A stretch of DNA of 64,000 nt from Cohnella laeviribosi DSM 21336 (GCF_000378425.1 NZ_KB899819.1:61252-125251); one strand, 5' to 3'. Positions 17,245-25,596 are shown, counted from the first letter of the stretch. Numbers and translations are program-made. The notes: a model not told the origin generated them from the sequence alone.

Positions 17245-17667
17245 ATGGCCGTCATCAAGGCAAACAGCGAGGATGTCAAATTATTGGCCCGCCTGCTGCG
17301 CGCGGAAGCAGAAGGCGAAGGCGCACTTGGCATGCTTATGGTGGGCAACGTCGGCGTCAACCGCATTTTGGCCAACTGTCTCGATTTTCGCAACATCCGA
17401 ACCATCCCCGACATGGTGTATCAATCCCCCGGCGGATACGAATCGGTCCAGAAGCCGTACTTTTACCAGAGAGCGCGCGAATCGGAAATTGCGCTTGCCA
17501 GGCGCGTCATCAACGGCGAACGCACGCATCCGGCGACCTATGCGCTCTGGTTTTTCCGCCCGACCGGGGACTGCCCTCCCACCTGGTACAACCAGGCCAA
17601 CACGGGGCGTTTTAAAGCCCACTGCTTTTTCGCCCCGACCTATGAAGATTGTCCGCGTGTTTATTAA
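17245..17667 (+). CDS. cwlJ: Spore cortex-lytic cell wall hydrolase CwlJ
   Basis: A 140-residue SleB/CwlJ-family hydrolase without a signal peptide, as usual for CwlJ, which is laid down in the spore coat and degrades cortex peptidoglycan in response to Ca-dipicolinate. The hydrolase signature LLARLLRAEAEGEG contains the catalytic Glu at about residue 21, and YALWFFRPTGDCPPTWYNQ is the typical C-terminal part. The ATG is preceded by AAAGGGGTTACC. It lies 34 bp upstream of gerQ, the same order as in Bacillus; GerQ is needed for CwlJ localisation. Confidence 0.95.
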   Translation: MAVIKANSEDVKLLARLLRAEAEGEGALGMLMVGNVGVNRILANCLDFRNIRTIPDMVYQSPGGYESVQKPYFYQRARESEIALARRVINGERTHPATYALWFFRPTGDCPPTWYNQANTGRFKAHCFFAPTYEDCPRVY

Positions 17668-17701
17668 GGCGTTCAGCCATTTTTGAAAAGGAGGATTCAC
17701 C

Positions 17702-18109
17702 TTGTTCCAAAAAGTGCCTTGGCCCGCTGCGGCCATGCAACCGATGGTCGGCCCTTTCCAGACTGGCGTCAGCGGCTTCCCCGGCGCCGCTGCCGTTCCC
17801 CCCTCCGTGCCGAGCGGGTCGATGATCACGCCCGGAGGGGCGACCGTTCCGCCGCGAGAAGAATCGTATGTGGAAAACATTCTGCGCATGAACCTGGGCA
17901 AAGTCGCCACCCTGTACATGACGTACGAGAACAACCGGGAATGGAACGCCAAAATTTTCAGAGGCGTACTGGAAGCGGCCGGCAGGGACCACATCGTTAT
18001 CAGCGATCCGGCCACCGGCAGGCGTTTCCTGCTGCTCACCCTGAATCTGGATTACATTACGTTCGACGAGCCGCTCAACTATACGCTTCCGTTTGGTTCG
18101 TCCCGCTAA
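17702..18109 (+). CDS. gerQ: Spore coat protein GerQ
   Basis: A 135-residue inner coat protein required for CwlJ assembly and substrate of a spore transglutaminase in Bacillus. The N-terminal 50 residues are Pro/Gly/Ala-rich (MQPMVGPFQTG..., MITPGGATVPP); the conserved C-terminal half begins at EESYVENILRMNLGKVATLY and continues to DYITFDEPLNY. TTG start with AAAAGGAGG nine bases before it. Follows cwlJ in one operon. Its last 35 bp overlap, tail to tail, the end of the gene on the other strand (18075-18392). Confidence 0.93.
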   Translation: MFQKVPWPAAAMQPMVGPFQTGVSGFPGAAAVPPSVPSGSMITPGGATVPPREESYVENILRMNLGKVATLYMTYENNREWNAKIFRGVLEAAGRDHIVISDPATGRRFLLLTLNLDYITFDEPLNYTLPFGSSR

Positions 18110-18392
18110 AGCCGCCTGCAACCGGCGCAAACGTCCAGATCCGCAAGCCTTCGCGCCCGCCCTTGATCCACGGCTCCATCGCCTGCCATCCCGAACGCCC
18201 TTCGCGGCGTTCTTTTTCTATTCTCGCCGCTTCCTCCGCGTCCGCCACCCTCCGCAGCTCGACCATCACGCCGGGCTGGGAGGTGCTTTCCATCAGCTCC
18301 GTTCCCCGCCACCGTTCCGGTTCCCGGCGAACCCATTCCAAATAGGCGGAGCGGTGACGTTCCTCCACGACGTATTCCACGAACAAAATCAT
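18075..18392 (-). CDS. Conserved-looking 105-residue protein, function unknown
   Basis: Not recognised as a named family. The start MILFVEYVVEERHRSAYLEWV suggests a beta-alpha-beta ferredoxin-like fold such as small monooxygenase-type domains; this is an inference from pattern only. Charged middle (EEAARIEKERREGRSGW) and a final strand GLRIWTFAP support a real soluble protein. GGGGGAAAG precedes the ATG by six bases. The 3' end overlaps the gerQ 3' end by 35 bp in convergent orientation. No operon partner. Confidence 0.65.
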   Translation of the reverse strand: MILFVEYVVEERHRSAYLEWVRREPERWRGTELMESTSQPGVMVELRRVADAEEAARIEKERREGRSGWQAMEPWIKGGREGLRIWTFAPVAGGFSGTNQTEAYS

Positions 18393-18473
18393 CGGCTTTC
18401 CCCCTTTTCTTATAATTTCGCCCGGCCAAGCTCATACTGAATCCGTTAAACAAGCACGAAAGGGGAACCTGTC

Positions 18474-19457
18474 ATGGATTCAGGCACGCATTTGTTGTTC
18501 GGCCTCGGCTTGGGCGGATTGGCCATGGTCGACCCGGTCATCGCTTCCCATCCGTACGGCCCGGTCGCCGTGCTGATCGCCACGGTCGCCGGCTCGCAGG
18601 CGCCGGATCTCGACGGCCTGCTGCGTTTCAAAAGCAATGCCGATTATATCAAAAACCACCGCGGTTTGTCCCATTCCCTGCCTGCGGTCGCCGGCTGGAC
18701 GGCCGTCATCACGCTCGTCGTGTCGGCGCTGTTCCCCGGCATTCCCTGGTGGCATATCGGCGCCTGGACGCTGCTTGCCGTCATGGTCCATGTCGCAAGC
18801 GATCTGTTCAACTCCTACGGCACGCAGGCATTCCGGCCGATCTCGCGCAATTGGGTCGCCTGGAATGTCATTCACATTTTCGATCCGTTCATTTTCTCGT
18901 CCCATCTTGTCGCCTTGCTGCTGTGGATCACCGGCGCAGCCGATCCGAGGGCTGTTTTTCCCGTCCTATACGGCCTGATCGTGGTGTATTACGCCTGGAG
19001 AACGCTGGTTCGCAGAAGGATAGCCGCCGCTCTCCCGCGCGTCGATCCCGAGCATGCGGCGGAAGACAAGTATACGCTGCTGCCGACGCTGTCCCTGCAC
19101 CGCTGGCATGTCATTCGGGCGTCGGACGATTGCACGTACAGGATCGGACGCTGGGACAACGGGCGTCTGACATGGGTCGAACGGACGCGCTGCGATCAGC
19201 ACCCCGCGATCGAAGCTTCGCGCAGCATTCCCGACGTGCAGGCTTTCCTGAAGGTAACGCCTTTTCCTTGCGGACACGTCAAGGAGAAGCCGTGGGGGTA
19301 CGAAGTGCGGTGGGTTGACATCCGGTACCGCTACCGCCGCCAGTATCCGTTCGTCGCCGTCGCGCTGCTTGACGCGTCTTACCAGCCGATCCAGTCCTAC
19401 GTCGGGTGGCTGAGCGAAGAACGTCTGGAAAAAAGATTGCGCATGAACACGTATTGA
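18474..19457 (+). CDS. YdjM/YfhP family metal-dependent membrane hydrolase
   Basis: A 327-residue protein. The first about 190 residues contain about five membrane segments and the conserved acidic/histidine residues of the LexA-binding, inner-membrane-associated hydrolase family: MDSGTHLLFGLGLG, the GSQAPDLDGLLRF loop, NHRGLSHSLP, and HVASDLFNSYGTQAF. The C-terminal about 135 residues are soluble (LHRWHVIRASDDCTYRIGRW). In B. subtilis the homologue YfhP represses a lipoprotein-related operon, but a chemical activity is not proven. AAAGGGGAA lies before ATG. Followed by an intergenic terminator at 19516-19541. Confidence 0.82.
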   Translation: MDSGTHLLFGLGLGGLAMVDPVIASHPYGPVAVLIATVAGSQAPDLDGLLRFKSNADYIKNHRGLSHSLPAVAGWTAVITLVVSALFPGIPWWHIGAWTLLAVMVHVASDLFNSYGTQAFRPISRNWVAWNVIHIFDPFIFSSHLVALLLWITGAADPRAVFPVLYGLIVVYYAWRTLVRRRIAAALPRVDPEHAAEDKYTLLPTLSLHRWHVIRASDDCTYRIGRWDNGRLTWVERTRCDQHPAIEASRSIPDVQAFLKVTPFPCGHVKEKPWGYEVRWVDIRYRYRRQYPFVAVALLDASYQPIQSYVGWLSEERLEKRLRMNTY

Positions 19458-19515
19458 GCGTAGAAGCGCAGCCCGGCGGCTATTGACGCGCCCGTTCGAA
19501 AAGAGGACAATAATA

Positions 19516-19541
19516 AAAGCCCGAGGGCAACCTCGGGCTTT
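19516..19541 (-). terminator. Intrinsic terminator after the SASP gene
   Basis: An 11-bp stem (AAAGCCCGAGG / CCTCGGGCTTT) with a GCAA loop. On the minus strand it is followed by TTATTATTG. It may also end transcription of the convergent YfhP-like gene. Confidence 0.8.
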
Positions 19542-19564
19542 CGGTCGAGGACAATCGAGTCCGA

Positions 19565-19771
19565 TTAGCGACCGCCGGAAAGCTGTTGTTCGGCAATTTG
19601 CACCAGCTTTTTCGTGATATACCCGCCAAGCGAACCCGCATCGCGGGAAGTCACGTTGCCGTAGTATCCGTCGGCCGGAATTTGCACGCCCAGAGATTGG
19701 GCGGCTTCCGTTTTCAAGTTGTTGAGTGCCGCTTTCGCTTGCGGAACGACCAATTGTTGGTTTCCTGCCAT
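19565..19771 (-). CDS. Small acid-soluble spore protein, alpha/beta type
   Basis: A 68-residue DNA-binding spore protein that coats forespore DNA. Both family signatures are present: a GPR protease-cleavage region KTEAAQSLGV near residue 20-30 and SRDAGSLGGYITKKLV near the C-terminus. ATG at 19771 is chosen since AAGGAG lies seven bases upstream; an ATG two codons earlier is too close to it. A sigma-G-like promoter (AGCATA-17-CATACTA) lies about 50 bp upstream and a clean terminator follows, so it is a monocistronic forespore gene. Confidence 0.95.
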   Translation of the reverse strand: MAGNQQLVVPQAKAALNNLKTEAAQSLGVQIPADGYYGNVTSRDAGSLGGYITKKLVQIAEQQLSGGR

Positions 19772-19820
19772 GTTCATACTCCTTCCGTCTTGCTGTAATG
19801 GGTTTGCAAGCTTGCTTTCC

Positions 19821-19850
19821 TAGTATGCAAAGGCGGAAGGAAAATATGCT
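19821..19850 (-). promoter_or_regulatory. Sigma-G-type promoter for the SASP gene
   Basis: Minus strand: AGCATA at 19850-19845, 17-base spacer, CATACTA at 19827-19821. This matches forespore sigma-F/sigma-G promoters of ssp genes (TGNATA / CATNNTA type). Confidence 0.65.
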
Positions 19851-19867
19851 CCGGGGAGTTGAAAAAG

Positions 19868-20041
19868 ATGAGGAAATCTGTAGCCTGGCTTCTGTCCGTT
19901 ACGGCGGTCGTCTGGATGACCGCCACGGCCATCACGCTGGAATATAACGGTTGGCTCGCTTTGCTGTTCTTCGTCCTCTGCTGCTGCACGATCGGCTTCG
20001 GCTTTGCCGTCAAATCGCGCAGCCGCCGCAATCCCCGATAA
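19868..20041 (+). CDS. Small membrane protein, YlaF/DUF5325-like
   Basis: A 57-residue protein with two hydrophobic helices (residues 4-22 and 28-47) and a basic tail KSRSRRNPR. Length, two-helix layout and the IGFGFAVKS ending resemble YlaF-type proteins of Bacillus; the match is by eye. GGGGAG lies nine bases before the ATG at 19868. It sits head-to-head with the SASP gene over a 96-bp gap. Function unknown. Confidence 0.6.
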   Translation: MRKSVAWLLSVTAVVWMTATAITLEYNGWLALLFFVLCCCTIGFGFAVKSRSRRNPR

Positions 20042-20067
20042 CCGGCAACCGGCCATCCGCACCGGCC

Positions 20068-20117
20068 GGCAAGGAAGCGACAGCCGAAAGCACGGCCTGC
20101 CGCTTCTTTGCCGGACA
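20068..20117. terminator. Long imperfect hairpin between the YlaF-like gene and trpS
   Basis: CCGGCAAGGAAGCG near 20068 can pair with CGCTTCTTTGCCGG ending at about 20117 with one mismatch and a loop that has its own weak pairing. There is no T-tract on either side, so it is a weak candidate for bidirectional termination. Confidence 0.35.
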
Positions 20118-21122
20118 TCAGCGGCGCGGCGGCAGAAAGCCCATCGCTTCCTTCACGCGGGCAAGCGTCCGGTCGGCCACTTCCCTTGCCCGCTCCGCCC
20201 CTTCGCGCAGCAGATCGTGGATGGCGCCCGAAGCGCGGATTTCCGAGTATTTGCGCTGCAGCGGCTCGAGCGTGGCGACGACATGCTCGGCGAGGTCCTT
20301 CTTGAACGCGCCGTAGCCCTGCCCTTCGTAACGCGCTTCGATCTCTTCGAGCGAAATGCCGGCGCAATGGGCGTAAATGGACATCAGGTTGCTGATTTCC
20401 GGTTTGTTTTGCGGATCGTATTTGATCTCCCGGCCCAGGTCCGTTTTGGCCCGGGATATTTTTTTGCGGACTTCGTCCGGCGAGTCGAGCAGGGCGATAT
20501 AGCTGCCCGGATTCGGATTGCTTTTGCTCATTTTTTTGCTTGCGTCGTCCAGCGACATGATGCGCGCGCCCACCTTCGGGATGTAGGGCTCGGGAATGCG
20601 CAGCGTTTCGCCGAAGCGATGGTTGAACCGGCCCGCCAGATCGCGCGTCAGCTCCAAATGCTGCTTCTGGTCGTCGCCGACCGGCACCAGATGCGCGTCG
20701 TACAGCAAAATATCGGCCGCCATCAGCGACGGATAAACGAACAGCCCCGCGCCAACCGCTTCTTTCCCCGCCGACTTGTCCTTGAACTGGGTCATCCGTT
20801 CCAATTCGCCCATGTACGACAGCGTCGTCATCAGCCAGCCGAGCTCCGCGTGCGCGGGCACGTGGGATTGGACGAACACCGCCGCCCGCTTCGGATCGAT
20901 CCCGGCCGCGATAAACAGCGCGGCGACCGATTCCGTCTGCTCCCGCAGCGCCGCCGGTTCCTGCGGCACCGTAACCGCATGCAGATCGACGACCATAAAA
21001 TAGCAGTCGTATTCGTCCTGCAGCTTCACGAAATTTTTCATGGCGCCGATGTAGTTGCCGAGGGTCAGCTTACCGCTCGGCTGAATGCCCGAAAGCACCC
21101 GTTGTTTTTCGCTGTTTGCCAT
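20118..21122 (-). CDS. trpS: Tryptophanyl-tRNA synthetase
   Basis: A 334-residue class Ic aminoacyl-tRNA synthetase that charges tRNA-Trp. The HIGH-like signature appears as SGIQPSGKLTLGNYIGA (residues 11-27), and KMSKS in DASKKMSKSNPN near residue 195. Further family marks are VYPSLMAADILLYDAHLVPVGDDQKQHLELTRDLA, here noted in parts (MAADILLY, VGDDQKQH). Full length for the family. GGAAGGTGG lies before the ATG. Expression should depend on uncharged tRNA-Trp through the T-box leader directly upstream. Confidence 0.97.
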   Translation of the reverse strand: MANSEKQRVLSGIQPSGKLTLGNYIGAMKNFVKLQDEYDCYFMVVDLHAVTVPQEPAALREQTESVAALFIAAGIDPKRAAVFVQSHVPAHAELGWLMTTLSYMGELERMTQFKDKSAGKEAVGAGLFVYPSLMAADILLYDAHLVPVGDDQKQHLELTRDLAGRFNHRFGETLRIPEPYIPKVGARIMSLDDASKKMSKSNPNPGSYIALLDSPDEVRKKISRAKTDLGREIKYDPQNKPEISNLMSIYAHCAGISLEEIEARYEGQGYGAFKKDLAEHVVATLEPLQRKYSEIRASGAIHDLLREGAERAREVADRTLARVKEAMGFLPPRR

Positions 21123-21149
21123 TTGACGTTTCCACCTTCCTATTCAATC

Positions 21150-21490
21150 CCAATAAAAAAGACCTCCTCGCCTAAGGGACGAAGAGGTCGTGGTGCCACC
21201 CTTATTCGCTTCAAAGCGCATCCCGCGCCGGTGCGGCGCCATATCGAACGTTTCCGCAAGCGGAACGGCCGGATGAACCGCTCTGAAGCCTTTGCGTTCC
21301 GTAACGTGGAACAGGACGGGAAGCCACGGACGCCAAGCGTGCGCATGCATCGCCCGCCGTCTTTCCGCTTCCGGCTCCGAGTTCCATTCCGCAAGGGGGA
21401 AGCGCCGGTTCGCAGCAGCCACCGGCTCTCTGCAAGCTGTCCCAAACAATGCGTACTTGTTCTCGTCATCGCCGATTTCTCGATATTGAA
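21150..21490 (-). ncRNA. T-box leader (tRNA-Trp sensing) of trpS
   Basis: The leader contains all main T-box parts on the minus strand: distal stem I sequence GCAGAGAGCCGGTGG, a specifier TGG (21386-21384) in the context GGAATGGAAC, the T-box AGGGTGGCACCACG (21202-21189), and a terminator GACCTCTTCGTC...GAGGAGGTC followed by TTTTTT (21189-21155). The TGG specifier fits tryptophan, and the bulge base in TGGC fits a G discriminator base as in tRNA-Trp. Uncharged tRNA would stabilise the antiterminator and allow trpS transcription. Confidence 0.93.
21155..21189 (-). terminator. Regulated terminator of the trpS T-box
   Basis: GACCTCTTCGTCC and GGCGAGGAGGTC pair and are followed by six T residues on the minus strand. 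The left arm directly follows the T-box sequence, as required for the antiterminator/terminator switch. Confidence 0.88.
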
Positions 21491-21494
21491 CCCC

Positions 21495-21522
21495 ATTATA
21501 CTCCCCTGCGCCGAGAAGTCAA
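21495..21522 (-). promoter_or_regulatory. Promoter of the trpS T-box transcript
   Basis: Minus strand TTGACT (21522-21517), 16-base spacer, TATAAT (21500-21495). Transcription would start near 21488, just before the stem I sequence. Confidence 0.75.
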
Positions 21523-21546
21523 CCCTTCCGCCAACCTTCGGCGCCG

Positions 21547-22896
21547 CTACCAGCCGACCCGCACGATAAGCCCTTTCGGATCGCCGACCTCTAGATACGA
21601 AGCCTGCCCGTTCACGTCGTCATACGCGAAGCCGTAAGCGAGATTGTCGATCCCGTGATCGTGCCAGAATTTCGCGTAAAAGTTGGCCGGCGCCGCCTTG
21701 TAATAATTGGCGACGTTATTCCAGTCGGAAGTGGTGTATACGTGCCGGTTGATCGCCGCGCAGACGGCCGGATCGGTGACGCTGTTGTCGCAGCGCAAGA
21801 TGTCTTGCGTGTTGTAGCCGGAATAACCGGCGAAATAGTTCGCGTTCGCGCCTCCCGCGGCGAACGAGCCGTGAATCGGCGCGACGATCCGGTAAGGAGC
21901 CTGAACCGTCCCGAGCGACTTGAACGCCTCCGGCACTTCGTTCTGATATGCCGCGAACAGACCGGCGCGCGTCTCGGATTCGCGTTCCCCGACCGTCCGG
22001 TCGTAATTGCCGGCTCGGTTGACGAGCCGGTGCTGAATCGGAAAGCCGAACGCATCGACGCGGGTCGTGTTGCCGTGGTAGCCGGAATCGTTCACCGTAA
22101 ATTCGACAAAATCGAAATAGACGTCCCGATTCGGATCGGTCGGGTTGTTGATGTCCGGTCCGGCGAAGCCGTTGTCGTAAGTCTTGATGTAGCAAGGCGT
22201 TCCGACGCAGAGAAACATGCGGCCCGAAGTGATTTTCGGCAAATTCACCCAGCTTGCGTCGCTGATTTTGTGGTAAATGTTCGCGTAATTTTGACCGCCC
22301 TTGGTCAAATGGCCGGACGCGTCGTTCAGCGCATTCGAGATCGGAATCAGATTGCCGCTCAAATCGAGGTAACTCCATTTATTGTTGGCCGGATTGATCC
22401 CGAGCACGCCCCAGTAGATCTGGCTGTCGCCGTAAGCGCCGTTCGTACCGTTCATGACTTTAACCGAGACGGCTCCATTGCCCGTCGGGGTCGGAATGGA
22501 AGAAGCCGGAATGGACCCGATTCCCGGACTCGAACCCGAGCCTCCTCCGCCGCCGACGGTATAAGTGAAGGTGGTGGTATCGTAAGCGGGCGTTCCGTTG
22601 TTATACGTAAAAGAATACGTCAAAACATGGCCGGAGGCCACTCCCGAAACGTTCTGCTCGTAACGCGCAAGTCCCGCATTGTAGCTCATGCGGACATTTT
22701 GCTGCGTACCGCCGTTCAACTGATAATGAACGTCAACCCAAGTCGTGTCGACGGAGGATTTGAACCAAATCGTCGCCACGGAGCCCGAGACGGATACGCC
22801 CTGCGTGTAATCGGCCGCAAAGACGCGCGAGGCGTACACCGGAAATCCGACTGCCAAAAGCAATGCAAGCAGCGGCCAAATCATTTTTTTCCTCAT
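21547..22896 (-). CDS. Secreted CBM56-GH64 beta-1,3-glucanase
   Basis: A 449-residue exported laminaripentaose-type endo-beta-1,3-glucanase. Residues 1-27 are a signal peptide ending VFA-A. Residues about 29-113 look like CBM56, a beta-1,3-glucan-binding module (YTQGVSVSGSVATIWFK start). A Gly/Ser/Pro linker spans 115-140. The GH64 thaumatin-like catalytic domain fills 141-449 (IYWGVLGINPANNKWSYLD; RMFLCVGTPCYIK). The likely catalytic acid pair is Glu265 in DFVEFTVND and Asp281 in TTRVDAFGF; their 16-residue spacing equals that known for the family. ATG at 22896 begins the signal peptide. The upstream LacI regulator and operator suggest sugar-controlled expression. Target could be fungal wall glucan or laminarin. 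Confidence 0.9.
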   Translation of the reverse strand: MRKKMIWPLLALLLAVGFPVYASRVFAADYTQGVSVSGSVATIWFKSSVDTTWVDVHYQLNGGTQQNVRMSYNAGLARYEQNVSGVASGHVLTYSFTYNNGTPAYDTTTFTYTVGGGGGSGSSPGIGSIPASSIPTPTGNGAVSVKVMNGTNGAYGDSQIYWGVLGINPANNKWSYLDLSGNLIPISNALNDASGHLTKGGQNYANIYHKISDASWVNLPKITSGRMFLCVGTPCYIKTYDNGFAGPDINNPTDPNRDVYFDFVEFTVNDSGYHGNTTRVDAFGFPIQHRLVNRAGNYDRTVGERESETRAGLFAAYQNEVPEAFKSLGTVQAPYRIVAPIHGSFAAGGANANYFAGYSGYNTQDILRCDNSVTDPAVCAAINRHVYTTSDWNNVANYYKAAPANFYAKFWHDHGIDNLAYGFAYDDVNGQASYLEVGDPKGLIVRVGW

Positions 22897-23066
22897 CCAT
22901 CGCACCTGCCTTCCTATTTTTTGGTTTGCATCATAAGGAGCCGTTCGCGCATATACCATCCTTCCGCCACTGGCCTTTCCCGCGCCGTTGTCGTCATGTT
23001 CCCCCCCTTTCGCGTGCGAATTTCGGACTCTTGCGATCCGTTTTACGATCCTTTTCGCGAAACATT

Positions 23067-23080
23067 TGTAATCGCTTTCA
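23067..23080. promoter_or_regulatory. cre/LacI-type operator upstream of the GH64 gene
   Basis: TGTAATCGCTTTCA is an exact match to the catabolite-responsive-element pattern TGWAANCGNTNWCA, a pattern also used by other LacI-family regulators. It lies between the LacI-family gene and GH64, about 170 bp before the GH64 start. Confidence 0.7.
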
Positions 23081-23201
23081 AAAAGATTCCTTTATGAATC
23101 CTACGCCGGACTATTTGCGCCAAATAAAGCGAAGCTTTCGGCTTTGTCTCGCGTAGGACATTTTCCCAAAATATAACTCTGGTACACGTTCTTGTCAACG
23201 G

Positions 23202-24254
23202 CTATTTTTGGCGTTTCTTGTCGCTTCGCTTGGCCGGCGCGCAGGACGACCGTTCGACAAGCTTCGCCATAAACACTTCGGGCGCGGCCCCGTCTTCTTC
23301 CCGCTTTTCCAGCCTCGCAACCAACCGATCGACCACCTGCACCGCCATTTCCACCCTCGGTACCCTCATGGTCGTAAGCGGCGGATGCGTGTATTCCGAG
23401 ATGAGCAGATCGTCGAATCCGATGACGGATACCGTATCGGGTACGGAAATCCGATGCCGCGCCAATGCCTTGAGCGCTCCGTAGGCCATCAGGTCGTTGC
23501 TGCAGAACAAAGCGTCCGGCAGCCGGCCTTCGCCAAGCCAATGTTCGACCGCCCGTTCCCCGTCCGCCTCCGCAAACCGGCCGTAAAAGACGCAATCCTC
23601 CCCGAGCGGCAAGCCGAGTTCGCCAAGCGCGTCCGCGAAGCCGCGAAACCGCTCTCTGGCGGTATGGTTTTCCATGCCGCCGGTTACGATGCCCATCCGC
23701 TTGTGGCCGAGCCCCGCCAGGTATCTGGCCGCTTCTCCGGCGCTGCGGTAGTTGTCGAGATGCGGAATGGGCACGTCAGGGGGCGCGTCGCCGAAAAATC
23801 CTTCGTCGAACACCCCGACTTCATAGCCGGCTTCCCGCATCCGGCCGACGATCTCCCGCAAATCCGACCAACTGACGATGAGGCCTCCGTCGATGCTCTT
23901 TTGCCGGTACATGCTGAACAGCGGATCGGGATCGGCGATATCGAGCATCGCCACCAGCGTATTGTAGCCCAGCGACGCGCAGCGGCTGATGATGGCGCCG
24001 ATCACCGCGCCGAAAAAAAGATCGTCCGTATGCAGCGTATACTTGCTTGCATCCTGCACGATAAACAATCCGATCGTATGCGTCTTGCGCGCCGACAGCT
24101 TGCGGGCGGCCGCATTCGGCTCGTAATGGTGCTCCGCCATGACGCGCAGCACCTTCTCTCGCGTCTCGGGCTTCACCAAGGCGGAGTTGTTCAGTACGCG
24201 CTGGACCGTTTTCCTGGAGACGCCGGCCAGCCTGGCGATATCGAAGCTATCCAT
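23202..24254 (-). CDS. LacI family transcriptional regulator
   Basis: A 350-residue repressor-type protein. The N-terminal helix-turn-helix reads SFDIARLAGVSRKTVQRVLNN (first 21 residues, in parts) with hinge helix NAAARKLSARKT, followed by a periplasmic-binding-like sugar domain (GLFIVQD, the effector-site GGLIVSW, GFDDLLISEYTHPPLTT). ATG at 24254 follows AAGGA by eight bases; another ATG three codons upstream is too close. It is not CcpA-like at the hinge and lies directly upstream of the GH64 glucanase in the same orientation, so control of that gene and itself through the operator at 23067-23080 is plausible. Confidence 0.9.
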   Translation of the reverse strand: MDSFDIARLAGVSRKTVQRVLNNSALVKPETREKVLRVMAEHHYEPNAAARKLSARKTHTIGLFIVQDASKYTLHTDDLFFGAVIGAIISRCASLGYNTLVAMLDIADPDPLFSMYRQKSIDGGLIVSWSDLREIVGRMREAGYEVGVFDEGFFGDAPPDVPIPHLDNYRSAGEAARYLAGLGHKRMGIVTGGMENHTARERFRGFADALGELGLPLGEDCVFYGRFAEADGERAVEHWLGEGRLPDALFCSNDLMAYGALKALARHRISVPDTVSVIGFDDLLISEYTHPPLTTMRVPRVEMAVQVVDRLVARLEKREEDGAAPEVFMAKLVERSSCAPAKRSDKKRQK

Positions 24255-24507
24255 TGCCAACATCCTTATCCAGATTAAGCGAACAGTTCCAGTCTAGCCG
24301 ACCCCGGAAGGACGGTCAAGGCTCGCGCGGGGCGGAACCGGTCTGCGACAAGCCCGATCGGTCCGCCGGCCTTCAATGGCGCGAGCCGCCATTTTTCAAA
24401 ACGGTTGCCATCCTTCTTCTGTACTTACCCGCATTGGGCCAAGCATACGATAAAGTGATCTCCTTTCCATCCTTTCCATCTTTTCAGCGACCGAAGGAAG
24501 TGATGTT

Positions 24508-25596
24508 GTGCCGGTTTCCTGGTTCAGGCTCGCCGCCGCCGCGGCCGCAACGTTCGTCTTGGCCTATATGGCGTTTGCCGCCCGGCTCCCGCTCGAGCGG
24601 TTGATGCCGTTTTTTCGTGCGTTCGCGGATACGTTGTTCGATGCGCTGCCCTTTTTGTTGGCGGGATCGTTCGTTTCGGCCGTTCTGGAGACGCTTGTCC
24701 CCGACCGCCTCGTGCAGCGGCTTGCGCCTGGCGGCAAGGCCGGAGGCATCCTGTTCGGCAGTCTGCTCGGCATCGCGCTGCCGATCTGCGAATGCGGCAT
24801 GATACCGGTCGTCAGGCGGCTCATCCGCAAGGGACTGCCGTCCTTTGTCGGCGTAACCTACATGGCGGCGGGGCCGATTGTCAATCCGGTCGTCTTCGCC
24901 TCGACCTTGACGGCTCTTGGCGTACGGTCCGACCTTGCCTATGCGCGGTTTGCGCTCGCCCTGGCCGTGTCGGCCGTCTTGGGGGTCCTGATCGCATGGG
25001 CAATGCGCGGCCGCAGCCCTTTGCGCGCGGATCGCGGTCCCGGCCAAGGCGGATCGGCGTTTCGCGGCCACGATCACGGGGACGGCCTTGCGCTTGGCGG
25101 AGCTATCGGATTATCCACGAACGCCGGGCAGCCGGACGCGCACCGCCTGCGCTCCGGTTCGTCCGCAAACAGGGCAAAGCTGTGGAGGGACAGAGGGGCT
25201 CATATTGTCGCGCATGCGGCCGAAGACCTGTGGGATACCGGAAAATTTTTGATCGCCGGCTGCCTGCTCACCGCCTTTTTGCAGACGGCTCTTCAGCCCG
25301 GTCAGCTCGCCGAGGCCGCCGGACATAACGTTTTGCCCCATCTGTTCATGATGGGACTGGCATTCGCGCTGTCGCTGTGTTCGACCGCCGACGCGTTCGT
25401 GGCCGCTTCCTTCGGCCATTACGTCCCGCAAGGCGCGCTGTTGTCGTTTCTGGTGTTCGGTCCGATGTTCGACCTGAAGGGGATGCTGATGATGCTGTCG
25501 GTGTTCAAAGGGAGGTTCGTGCTGCTGTTCGGCCTGCTGGCCGCCTGGCTTGTGCTGGTCGGGTCCGTGCTGGTTGAGCGGATGGGCTGGTTGTGA
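24508..25596 (+). CDS. Permease of the YraQ/DUF318 (SO_0444-like) family
   Basis: A 362-residue membrane protein with about eight hydrophobic segments in two repeats. The family hallmark is ICECGMIPVVRRLI near residue 95 with GPIVNPVVFAST in the first half, and LCSTADAFVAASF with FGPMFDLKG in the second half. Such proteins are related to arsenical/metal-handling permeases such as ArsP, with substrates mostly unknown. A Gly/Arg/His-rich cytoplasmic loop of about 60 residues (175-235, with GHDHGDG) separates the halves. GTG start with AAGGAAGTGA ahead. The usual TIGR03943-type partner is not adjacent. Confidence 0.82.
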   Translation: MPVSWFRLAAAAAATFVLAYMAFAARLPLERLMPFFRAFADTLFDALPFLLAGSFVSAVLETLVPDRLVQRLAPGGKAGGILFGSLLGIALPICECGMIPVVRRLIRKGLPSFVGVTYMAAGPIVNPVVFASTLTALGVRSDLAYARFALALAVSAVLGVLIAWAMRGRSPLRADRGPGQGGSAFRGHDHGDGLALGGAIGLSTNAGQPDAHRLRSGSSANRAKLWRDRGAHIVAHAAEDLWDTGKFLIAGCLLTAFLQTALQPGQLAEAAGHNVLPHLFMMGLAFALSLCSTADAFVAASFGHYVPQGALLSFLVFGPMFDLKGMLMMLSVFKGRFVLLFGLLAAWLVLVGSVLVERMGWL

